From: Branchiostoma floridae | Taxonomy: Eukaryota > Chordata > Leptocardii > Amphioxiformes > Branchiostomatidae | Reading direction: 5' to 3' | Assembly: GCF_000003815.2 (NCBI RefSeq) | Contig: NC_049983.1 | Coordinates: forward strand, 8,380,157-8,444,156 | Length of the DNA: 64,000 nucleotides | The notes under the pieces: generated by a model | Database searches by the model: none | What the model was told of the DNA's origin: nothing | The model's input: only the letters and a program-made list of their open reading frames with translations | Translations under genes and position numbers: made by a program | Part shown: positions 12,669 through 24,000 of the stretch, piece after piece | Layout: each line of letters opens with the position of its first letter | Position numbering within the stretch: position 1 is the first letter of the stretch

Positions 12669-15600
12669 TTATGCCGGTTTTGCAGCAGAGATCCGGCCTC
12701 CCCCCACACGGTCGCTAGTGAAGAGCCTGACGATGGAGCTGTAGAAGTCGTGCAGCGCCTGGTACGTGGGCCGGCCATGGACGCGCACGTGGCGCTCCTC
12801 TGACGAGATGTGGGCCTTCAGCCGCTCCTGTACGTAGGCTTTCCAGTCGGCTGTTAGGTCTTCCACCTATTGTGTCAACAAATAGATATAAAAAGTAGGG
12901 AATTTTGGACTTTCATTGAGTTTTGGAAGTCCCCTAAGATCAGCATTAAAATCGTTACTGGTACGGTTTTTCTTTACACCCCATTTCCATCATACAGGTT
13001 GCAACCGCCGAGCAACAAAATTAAGACAGACGCTAAATGAATTCAGTATCTGTATCTATATAGCCGGTACAACCGCCCTTCGGCAAAACACACCAGCTTC
13101 GCAGACACGCGGCGCGGCAGCAGCTGGTTAATGGTGGAACGGCTTTCTACGTACTGGACGTTTTTGTCCTTTAAATCATACTTCAAGATCTTAGCTTACA
13201 CCATATTTCATTTATCAAACCGAATCGTACGTTGCTAGGGGATTGGCGTCTCGCAGAACAAAAAAATGTCCAGATATTCGGTCAATTTCACTGGAACCAT
13301 CCATTCGATACTTTCTGATTACAAATGCGCGAACTCTGCAGAAACACACCTGGACGTTGGCAAAACCTGCGTCCGATATCTGTTGTTTATAGTCCTGGAT
13401 ATTGATGAAATCGAAGTAGTTGGCCCGAATGTCTTCTGACACATCCGATAAGTCTCCCAGTGCAAACAGATCTTCTACAAGCCTAAACAGAAAAAGAACA
13501 AACATACATGTTGTAAGTCTATTCTAGTATCTACTTGAACAGAAATACCCTATATAGTGGCCCACAGATCCAAACATATACAGAGCCTATGGGAATACAT
13601 GTACAAGTAGTCGTCATCTATATACATATGAACAGAAATACCCTATATAGTGGCCCACAGATCCAAACATGTACAGAGCCTATGGGAATACATGTACAAG
13701 TAGTCGTCATCTATAGATGGTGTACGTACTAGTCGTCTGCGACAACCAACTATGAATCAAAGTTAGGGAAGGTATTTCTTGAGTTTAATGCAATCATGGG
13801 AGTTTACAGGAGTTAGAGTAAGATCTTGCTTGGAGAGTGGTCAGGAGCGAAGTCGTGATAACGCGAGGAAGCCTGGCAACTGTTCTGCTATTCCAAATGT
13901 GTGACAGGGTCTTACAGTATGTGTACCGTCACCATCATATTTCCAGTCTCCATATACCAAAGAATTATGTTAGCCCTTATTGTTATGTTAACTAGGTTGC
14001 TAAGCTTTATCCTATACCTCTGTTTTATACTTTGTGTAATAGTTGTTGCCATACATTGTATCATGTACAATTGTCGTGCAATAAAGTTCTTCTATCACCA
14101 GTACATCTAATGGCGCGGTCACATAGGTCGTATGATCGTCGTACGATCGCTAATTTCGATCTGTCTTGGTACAAAAAATGCTGTTCTGGATCCATGTCGG
14201 TGTTTGGTTCTGTCACGGCCTGAAAATCCTATCGCATCAAAATCGTAGGACGATCGCACGACCTATGTTACCGCGACCAAAGGGACAGGGAAGAACTCAC
14301 ATCTTGCCACCCGGTTTCAGGTGCTGCAGACATTGCTCGCTGACCTTTTTCTTGTCCGGTATGTGACAGAACACCAGCCAACTGGTCACCAAATCGTAGC
14401 TGCCGTGTCCTATACAAAATATATCGTTTCGCCATTTCTTTTAGGGATGTTTACAGCTGATACAAAGGTTAAAAACTGAATTCAAAGCAAATTTTGCAAG
14501 AGTACCGTTAAATAATCAATCCGTTTTTTTTTAAAGATCAAAACTACCGGTACATTCTACAATCTTATTTTCGGTTTTGATCGCTCGGCGATCGCTGTCT
14601 ATTGGAAAGGGGGCGTTACCCACTCTCCAAGCAGAGGTTTGGCGTTGGCTGCATTTTAAAAACGTTTTTCGGGGATTTTTTCGGGCTTTTTATTATATCC
14701 ATTTTTCCCTAATCAGCCGCTTAAAGAAAATGGCTCAATATAAAAGGCCCGAAAAACGCCTAAAACACGTTAAAAACAGCCGTAGGCGAACCTCTGCTTG
14801 GACAGTAGGCCTTAGCGGGACCTTTTAAACCGAGACCCGGCCGGGCTGTTTCTTAAAACGGAAAATAGAAATGTATACGTTAAGATATATACAAATAATG
14901 TCCACGACGATTCTCTTTACGTCTTATGAAGTTTGGTGTCTTTTATATCATACTTTTCGTTCCCGAAAGCTGTCCAGTCAGGCCCCGGGCCTTACCCAAA
15001 TCGATGTCCATAATGTCCCCGCACACGTGACGGACCCTCTCACTCAGGTTACATCTCTTCGTCAGGACCTCCCCGGTCACGTGATGGTCATGCTGAAGCT
15101 CAAGAGCAGTCACGTGACATCCCGTCTTCCAGGCCAGGTACCGCGCCGGTCCTCCGATCCCCGACCCCACATCCAACACGCGAGTGTCTTTGCTGTTTTT
15201 GTGAGTGCGTAAAAATCAAGCTTCACGTGACTATTTGTTCATTATACATTGTACATTTAAATTTCCTTTCTATTTGTACACAATACGTAGCATTGAGAGA
15301 AATAGCTAGTTGCAACAGACAGTTGCACCTGTAGTTTGTAGACAAGATTTTAGCGAAGTTTGTGAAAAACGAGGTTGAAAAGCAAGATTCACTCTTCTTT
15401 TCTGAAGACTGAATTTGGGCATCATAGTTGATGAATTTTTGTATAAAATGCGACCATAAAACTGCATTTCTACTCGGTTTTGTCACTATACTTGAGTCTC
15501 TCGAGCAGAAATACACAACGAGTTGTTGACTTTTTTTATAATAAGTGCAAATAAACAATAAACAAACGACACGAGATCAGCGTACGTACCCTATGTTGAA

Positions 15601-16803
15601 CCGCTGGATGGCCTCGTCCACCGCCTGCACACCGTGGTAGTGTAGGCTGTCGAATCTACTGACGTCCTCCACTTTTACATCGCCGGTGTCGCCGTAACCC
15701 AACTGACAAGAAATGGATCAATTAACAGCTATAGGTAACGTTACCTGGTAACCGTTCTGGGTAAAAGTAGGAAACAAACATGCCAAAATCATCATGACAT
15801 GCCAAAATCATGATCCGACAACCAATCCCTTTTTTTAAATTCCATTTCTAGTCATTACCTTCCAAAGTCAGTGCATAATCGGTCCCTCCACTGGCAAAAT
15901 GCCACCAAGGGAGCCAAACAAAGGCACAAACAAACCTACCATCCAATAGCTACCATTGAAAATTACGACCATCCATAATAGCATGTCCAAGGCACGAGGT
16001 TTAAAAGTCGGAAGCCGCTAGAAGAACTGGGCCTACGTTTTTCCGACTCCTTACTGCATGTAACAATATATGTTTACCTCCCAAATAAAACAAGGATACG
16101 TCCACAGCTTCTGACATATAACGTTACATAAGCAAACACAGTCACATACACCAAGGAGCTTTATCCTTGCATACATTGACACACTCCCATGCTTACAAAC
16201 GTCACCAAAACATAATTTGGCTTCAATGTTTCAGAAAACAGGCAGTTAAATGTGTGCCATTTCCCCCAACACAACAGCACTAAAAATGATCGTAAATTGA
16301 CAACGTTAACTTTTTTATTAAACAATAATTACTTTGTTGTTCTGCAGGTCAGTGACCTTTCCTGAAACCAGGCCAATGACCTTGGGACTATTTCTCTCCA
16401 TGCCCAGTTCTAAACAGATTATCCGTGCAGTTAAGATCTAGATACGAAGACGGGAGAGTATCCAATGTGCAGTAACTGTTGTTTCTTACCTCTTTCAGCT
16501 CGTTGTAAATTCGCCCTACATGGGAGTCTGAAAGGGTGAAAATTCCAGACATCGTAAAGTTTCCCAGTGACTGGCCTTACTAGCAACTTTGGCCAATAAT
16601 ATAATCAGATTAAAAAACACAAGTTGATCCAAATAAAATTGCTGTATTGCTAAGTCTGTGTTTATCCCGAGGTTTGAATGTACAAGTTCGTAAGCAATCA
16701 TTAATTACTTCATGTTACACTTTGCATGTAACGTTGTCTGCGATCATGTTTGACGTATTACAAGATACTCACAAAGCTGCATGGACTTGATTTCATCTGT
16801 CAT
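12669..16803 (-). CDS. SAM-dependent methyltransferase (Methyltransf_11 type)
   Basis: Seven exons on the minus strand: 16773-16803 (ATG at 16803), 16490-16527, 15590-15702, 14996-15192, 14301-14409, 13350-13482, 12669-12866 (TAA). They total 819 nt, 272 aa, with all phases consistent. Motif I is VLDVGSGIGGPA (residues 66-76) and the post-I acidic strand is VTALELQ. The motif II/IV region reads SYDLVTSWLVFCHIP and motif III is LKPGGKM (157-163). The C-terminal third (DLTADWKAYVQERL, then TYQALHDFYSSIVRLF) resembles sarcosine/dimethylglycine and phosphoethanolamine N-methyltransferases. I infer methylation of a small amine or similar metabolite; the substrate cannot be read from sequence. No signal or targeting peptide is visible, so it is probably cytosolic. 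Introns carry several MITEs. The gene is convergent with RAD18. Confidence 0.85.
13535..13714. repeat. 94-bp tandem duplication
   Basis: Two nearly identical units start at TGAACAGAAATACCCTATAT (13535 and 13629), with only a few substitutions. They lie in the methyltransferase gene just upstream of exon 13350-13482 (intronic). Recent duplication, no function seen. Confidence 0.9.
13968..14104 (+). repeat. Dispersed repeat B, copy 1
   Basis: About 135 bp, matched in inverted orientation at 36484-36612. It ends in TGTACAATTGTCGTGCAATA then AAGTTCTTC, which contains an AATAAA poly(A)-like hexamer. That could mark the 3' end of a retroelement. Confidence 0.7.
14111..14279. mobile_element. MITE with GCGGTCACATAGGTCGT termini
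   Basis: Left TGGCGCGGTCACATAGGTCG and right ACGACCTATGTTACCGCGAC are inverted copies bounding about 170 bp. The subterminal sequence is rich in GATCG/CGATC palindromes. Intronic in the methyltransferase gene. Confidence 0.75.
14625..14803. mobile_element. Inverted-repeat element with TCCAAGCAGAGGTT termini
   Basis: TCCAAGCAGAGGTT at the left is answered by AACCTCTGCTTGGA at the right, with partly complementary AAACGTTTTT/AAAACACGTT words inside. About 180 bp, non-coding, intronic in the methyltransferase gene. Confidence 0.65.
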
Positions 16804-18452
16804 AGTTTGAGTTGTTGTCTTGTCTCTGTAATCAACGTTAACTAGAACGATTCGTGACTGACTACTTCGGGTACGTTTGGGGGTTCAAGGATATGCGGAA
16901 GTGAGTCACTAGTTCCAGGTCAGCTGCGCTGACGGGGCGGATTCATTTCATTCGGAGGGGGGTATTATGAGTTGTAGTGGGCTGTTCGATATAAGAAAAA
17001 TTAGTTAAAGTACCAGTGGTCATCAAGAAAAACGAATAAGAACAACGTATATACTCAATGTAGACAAATCTCTACACATAATTCCAGAATGTATGCAGTT
17101 CAAGTCAGTAGAATTGTTGCGACACCCCCGCTTTACATGTGGTACAACCTAAGTAATGACCCTGAAACATAACCTGCTTTACGTGACAAGGTACATGTAT
17201 GTAAACAGATAATTCTGCAGAAGGCTTTAACTAATAATTTAAATTCTACTGGAACTAGAGTTTCACAACTTAATCCTTCAACAAACGGAGACCTCATATC
17301 TTCATCATAACTAATGAGTCTTTGTAGATCTTGTGTTATCAATTATGCAAATAAAGCTATAATTACTGAATGTGCTATCTTTAATGATGTGTTTAGCCTG
17401 AAATACATATATTCTATTTTTGGAAGAATTGTAACTTCACATCATAAATCATGCAAATGATTCGCATATCTACATAATAGTGTACACCTGTCACAAGTAG
17501 GATATTTACAAATTTTCATTTATTGTGCAAATTGTTTCATGATTTAACGTTACATAATTTGCATGTCATTGTGTGCATGTGGTCTAAAATACCTGCATAC
17601 CGAATATCATGCAAATTCATCATTCCTTTGTTTTGTTATTCTCGTTATATTTTACAAAATATGCCCCTGCAGTTCTGTAGCAAGCTGCTTGCTTCTTCTT
17701 TGTATCACCAGCGATGTGTAAAAAATCAAATCCATAGCATGCATGTCTAGGTCAACAGATACAAAAAAATGGCAGTTCTGCTGCAGTATCAAGGTCACAC
17801 ACTAGGGGACCCAAAGTTAACCTTTATTTTGTCTTTCCAACTCCTGTCCACAAACCAAATGTCATTATAATCCATCTACACCTTCAAAAGTTATGCAGAC
17901 TACAAATACCTGGAAACAAACACTCCACACACCACAAACTATACCTCAAACTTTCTTCATGGGGGTAATTCATAGTTGCCAGGTAATATGATGTAAGATT
18001 TTCACTATTATGCAATTAAGGTTCTAGTACTTATTTGCATAAATCCTATCAGATTAATGATCTTCCTTCCCCAATTGACACAAGTTGTCCAAAGTACGAG
18101 TCTAACCTTGGCAAAGAAAATGTTGTTACTGTACCAGTACCATCATTCATGCAAATGAAGGCTTATGAAGCCCTGATTTGCACAAATCACCTTTACTTAA
18201 CTTCTCAACACCACATGTGAACTTTACTTCTCATTCACCACTAAATATGTTAATTCCATAAATCATACCTGCATTTCATGATTGATAATTCAATTGATGA
18301 CTTCCTCTTTTTCGGTAACATACATCACGTTTATCAAGTCACATGAAATGCTTTAGATGTCTGATATTTCCTCATCAATCGTGCTATTTAGCTAGCTCCT
18401 GATTTTCGCGGTTAACACCTCATTATTTCAATGATCACTTAGAATTTATGTA

Positions 18453-18542
18453 TTCACACACACACACACACACACACACACTGACATGCAACACACACAC
18501 ACTAACACACACACTGACATGCAACACACACACACACACAAA
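18453..18542. repeat. (CA)n microsatellite
   Basis: Interrupted CA dinucleotide runs with repeated CTGACATGCA interruptions. Confidence 0.95.
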
Positions 18543-18918
18543 CCCTGAAAATATAGCTTACTTAGCAAAAGTTACTTGTCCACTGTAGATCAAGACAGAG
18601 TGTGCGCTGCATTTAGAGTAACAGGGCAAATACCAGTAATAGCCATCATTTTCACATAAAAGTCCACAAGGCTGGCTCAATTGCATGGAAAGTTAGTCTT
18701 AAATCTCTTTTCCCACATTTACCATAATGCTCCCATAGTAAAAATTCATTCATACAATTCTGTTTAGATAGGGAATGCCACACAAGATGGCTTTACCATC
18801 ACTAATACATCACAATGTACATGTAGAATATACAAGAACAGAAAACAATTTCCACATAAATTGTAGTATACACAATGTATCATAAAAAACACATTTATCA
18901 ATAATGACAACATACATG

Positions 18919-19100
18919 TACAGTCAAACCTGTCTATAGTGGCCACTCAAGGGACCGGACAAATTTGGCAACTATAGACAGGTGGCCTCTATATAGAGGT
19001 GGCAACTTGTAGATAAAATACCCAAGGAACCGACAAAAAGTGGCCACTATGGACAGGTGGCCCTTCTGTAGAGGTGGCCCCTTATACAGGTTTGACTGTA
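18919..19100. mobile_element. MITE with TACAGTCAAACCTG termini
   Basis: TACAGTCAAACCTGTCTATA and its complement at 19100 bound 182 bp. The interior repeats GTGGCC/GGTGGC words in both orientations. It shares its terminus with the element at 40721-41568. Confidence 0.85.
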
Positions 19101-19253
19101 TATAGCAACAATAAAACCATATGCTTGTCAAATGGCAAATTGGTCCTATATGAAGGAAGTAATGTTCCCATACTTGAAAGGCCTTGAAAACCTTGACTTA
19201 CAGGAATGTTTCTCAACGTATTGTATGAGTGCTTACAAAGGAATTTGTCACCA

Positions 19254-19629
19254 TTAGGCCACACCAATTTAATTTCTTGGTTCACGGATTTTTTCATAAA
19301 AAATATGGAGCGAGAGGGCGAAATAAAAATGAAAATAAAAATTGTAAAATGGTTGGGGTAAAGGTAACGGCTAATCCAAAACATAAAGAAAAAAGTTTTC
19401 AGCTTGAAAAAAGTACAAAAACACTATTATTGTACAGTAACAGCACGTCTTGTACCCACACTTTAAGGAGCTTATAATATAAAGGCCAATTTGCTACACC
19501 AGAAAGCTGGTGAATGGTTTCATTAATGGTGAAAATTTGCTGAGTGGTGATTTTTATTTTTATTTTTTTTTCCAAAAAAAAGGAGCGAGCGAATCCGTGA
19601 ACCAAGAAATTAAATTGGTGTGGCCTTAC
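19254..19629. mobile_element. MITE with AGGCCACACCAATTTAAT termini
   Basis: About 33 bp of near-perfect terminal inverted repeat (AGGCCACACCAATTTAATTT, continuing CTTGGTTCACGGA) is found inverted at 19598-19629. The interior is A/T homopolymer-rich. No coding capacity. Confidence 0.85.
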
Positions 19630-21080
19630 ATACATCAAACAGAAAAAGGTCAACACTGGCAACATAGTCACATGCAATGGTCACAAGAAAATTGCCGTTT
19701 AGTTTTACTTGAACAGAACAACTACCAGTAATGCAGTAGGAGGTAATGCAAGTTTCTCATCCCCCCTTCAACAAGTTACAAAATACATGATTGTGTGCAT
19801 GTACCTATATAGTATTTGGTAGTACATCTAATATGGAAGTCAGAAATTCTTCCAATTTCTGTGGCTTTATATATTTGTAGTTTCTAATCCACAGGTGTTT
19901 CTATCACTGTGTACTGTGACTTATAAAGCACTTGTCCCAACTAATAACTGTGAACACTCCATTATCTTCTAATAACTGTGCATTACACTGCACATAAAGG
20001 CATGATTTACATTGCATCAAAGTCTCTAGTGTGTAAAACATTACAGACACTACATCTAAAATACATGGCTGTGCCAGTTTTAAGAATCTGACCTCAATGG
20101 TAGCAATTTACCAAGTGAAGGACTCCAATTAAAATTAAGCCTCCTGGAATACTGGTATACACATTTTCTTTGTCCTGGAATACACACATTTGTTGATAGC
20201 AGTGTGATTGCTACGTTTACCTACAATGCAATAAATAATTACCATGACGTTGTACTAACTTGAAAGCTGGTAAACACAGTCTGAAAGCACATTCTATACT
20301 TAAAAGGATGCCACACATTAAGCAACTGGCCCATACAGACAATACAGCTATATATCTATAGCAGCTAACATCCGAGAATTTTTAAATTCCATTATACCCA
20401 CTTTACCATTATGGAATTTAGCCCCAATCTTTCAAACCTTGTCAAAAAATTGTGAAACCTATCAGAATATGAACAGGCACACCAATGACATTATATAGGG
20501 ACCAACACTGTTTCCTAATATAAATGGGCACACCAAGTGACAACTAACTTCTGAAAAAAATAGATCATTTTCTTGCCATTCTTAATTCTGGATTACAATA
20601 CAAAAATAGAAATTTAACACCCAAGGAGGAGTAGTTCATTCAATCGAGAAGATTTTCCACATGGCAACATGATGTTTATAATGCAACTGAAAAAATATTG
20701 GATGGTATTTGATGGATGGTATTTGAACCATGGTGGAATCCTGCAATGGTGGTTGACACACTGCTGAGATATCAGGGTTTGAGACAGATGAAGTAATTTG
20801 CAAAAGATTAAGTAGCAAAGGAGAAAGGAATACATTTAGACAGAATGTGTTGTAGTTGACAGAAGAAATTAGTTTGGGTATAATTTGCGACTAGCCTGCT
20901 CCCTACAGAGCTATATTTTTGGCAACAATTTCAAGAAGGGCAATTACTTACTGTGTTAGGCAGGAGGGCAAGGCTATAGTAGTCTTACTCTTTACTGAAC
21001 CCCATAATCTTTTGCAAACATAACTTGCACAATAACCTGCAGAAATTTGGTCGCAATATTCAAATATTTCTCATTTTGTC

Positions 21081-24000
21081 CTAGTCATTCCCAGTAGCCC
21101 TGACAACATTTTTGCACTTCATGCAACGGGCAGTGCGGGTTGGTCCCAACGAGGGCACCTCTGTAGGTGTCTTGCAGAAAGTGCAAGCAACTTTCTGTAG
21201 CTCTTTCAGATTGAACGCTTCACAACCTCGATCAATGCCGAAACCAATGTAGAACTGAACACGCAGGTTCTCGAACTTCTTTCCAAACATGCCAAAGATT
21301 TTTGGGACAAAAAACACTTTCAAGGGCTCTCCGCTGTGGTGCTGCCCAGTGTCCAGTTCGATGGTCCCATGCAGTTGTTCTCGTGAGAAACACACTGTAC
21401 CTGTTCTTACTTCCAACAAGGCCGTCTTGCTTGGATCTTTCCAGAACCTTTGTTCTTGGCTCCACTCTCCCAGCTTGCCGCGGTGGACCAGTCGTCGGAT
21501 CCCTTGTCCGTCTTCCACGCCGAGCCATTCCCGAGTCTTGACATAACGGTGGACGAGTCGGCTGAGTTGCTTCATTTCGGGAAGCAGTCGTTTGGACTCC
21601 GCAAAGTATCGGCTTGAACCAGACTGTTTCTTCTTCCCAATAGCCAAGACAGTGTTCAGTACATACAGGTAATACACAGCAAGGGGGGACTTGGGACTCT
21701 TTTCATACCAACGGCGTACCTGAAGGAGGACGTTTTCTAGAGGATAGGTCTGGCTACAGTAAACATGTCGAATAGCCAGCAGCCAATCTTTCACCTCCAC
21801 ACCGATGTCCATCGGTAGGTTTTGCTCATACACCTCCTGAAATGTACACTCAAACAGCTCAATGATGTGAGCAATGTCGTCCTTAGAATGGATGTTCTCC
21901 AAGCTGAGAAACGTTCTCTTGCTCTGTTTGGTCAGGTTGTGGTGTTTGATTTTCAGGGCAGCGATCCTGCTTCTTCTGCTTCGAATACTGTCGCCCCCCT
22001 CCCACCTCTGCAGGGCCTCTGCTGCGTTTTTGAACAGCACATTGAACCAGTTGACGCACTGTAGGAAACTGTCGTTTCTCATCAGGTCTTCGTACGTGCA
22101 GCGGTCCAAGCATGCAGCCATTAGGTGGTCGCACTCCGAAAAGCAAGAGCTCAAGAATTCCACAACGTCACCAGGCGCATTGTCGTCATCAAGGTAGGCA
22201 AAGTACCCAGATGGGTAAAACCTCTGCAGAAAGTCAACAATCTGCAAACGACAAGTGATCTCCCCGATGTACCCAAAGCTTTCCTCCATGCCCGGGACAA
22301 GCAGCTCTCGAGACTTTGTAAAGCAATCCCTCGCTAGAACTGCTAGATCAGAAACTTTCTTCATGACGTCGTGAATGTTCTGTTTCTTTGGGTCAAAGTC
22401 GTGGTAGAAGTTGGAGAAGTCCCCCAGTTTACTACCCACTGCTTCTGCCACTCTTCTGCTGTACAGGATCCCATACATATGATGTACTTGACACAGAACA
22501 GTATCCCCACTTGATTCTTCCTTTCTCCTTGCATACTGGTAGGATCTAATCTCCTCCTGACGAAGAGTCAGTGCTTTTTCAAGACACCGTTCCGCTTCTT
22601 CGTCAGATGCCCTACACATGGCGTAGAATCTTCCCAGATGTCCCCAAAAGTTGGGATCACGAGGGAAGCACTCAGTCAAAGCCTGCAAGACAGCAAGCCT
22701 CTCTCTACTGTTATCATGAGGAGGGATATCTGTGATTATCGGGGACATCATCTGGCGCCTCTGGATGTCATCCTGTCCCATGGCCTTGTAGTCCCTGTTG
22801 ATGAAAATGTCCCTCAGGACTCGCATGAGAGCCGGGGAAGCCACGCCGTTCTTCATCTGTCTCACTCCTGCCTCTTTGATGAACTTGCAGGCAAATGCGG
22901 ACAAGTGCTTCCTGGCATTCTCGCTGAGCCTGCCCTCCTTGTCATGTCTACCTGTCTGTCGACAGAGGATTTGCTCAAGGATCTCCTTTGCAACAACATG
23001 GTGTGTCACTCTCCATGTGTTGTCCTCCTCAAAAACAAACTGCTTCCCCCGATGCGTGAGATACTCGGTTGTAACGAGTGCATCAAGATCCTCCCTCACT
23101 CCAAGCAACTTGGCAAAGAACTGTCTCGGGATGCCAATGTGGCCGTAGAAATACGCAAGGGCTAAGTATCCGACAGCTGTCTGCCATGCTGTCAATGCAC
23201 CTTCCTTTGGAATGTCGAGGTACCCTTTCACATAAGATGACACACCCACGTATTCATTGTCATATGCTGTAAGCCCAAACTCATAGACATGATGCACTGC
23301 CACCCCTTCAGTGAGAATCTTCAGCGCATGTTTCCTCTCCTGGTTACAGTGGGGTGCGAAGACACGCTCCAACCTCAATGCTTCGTCCTTGTCAACAATA
23401 CCCTTCAGCCAAAACTCATTTCCACGCTGCTTCTTCTCATGAATGGCCATATTATACCTCTGGACATACAATATGATCAACTTCACATTGTAGCAGGTGT
23501 GGAAAAGGCGATTCACCAAGATAGAATCTTGGCTGTCAATGAGCAGTACGACGGGAAGGTGGGTCTTGTTGTGCAACCAGTCCAAACGACTGTGCAGTTC
23601 ACTGATTGTCATGGTAGGTGCAGAAGCAAAGACACAAGGAACGGATTGATCAATTTGATGGATATCCCACAGAATGCGCCTTGCGAAGCATGTGCCACCA
23701 CCTCCGGGAGCATGGTACAACGTGATCAATGTAGACTGGCCTCTCATGATGTGTTTCTTCACATGATTGAGCACGTCGTCATACAGCGTGCGACGTGCGT
23801 CAAAGGAGGACAGATGGTATTCATACCACGTCAACACCCCTCCCCTCAGGAAGCTGTCACCAAGATGAGATGTTTGAGTATCTGGCTGCTCAAATGTCTC
23901 ATTTATGTACAGAACATCCAGTTCTCGTTGAAGCCAGCAGGCATCCGAGGCACTGACTACTAACGGTTCCAAGCTTACAGCATTAGGAAGCTGATACGGC

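Larger units (their letters stand above)
16804..21080. other. Intergenic region between methyltransferase and SAMD9-like gene
   Basis: No exon was recognised. It holds a (CA)n array, two MITEs (18919-19100 and 19254-19629) and AT-rich sequence. The part closest to 21081 is presumably the 3' UTR of the SAMD9-like gene. CpG is low throughout. Confidence 0.5.

Noticed and set aside
22638-23963. 175- and 224-residue frames opposite the SAMD9-like gene
   Set aside because: Antisense shadows of the 4.8-kb coding exon.
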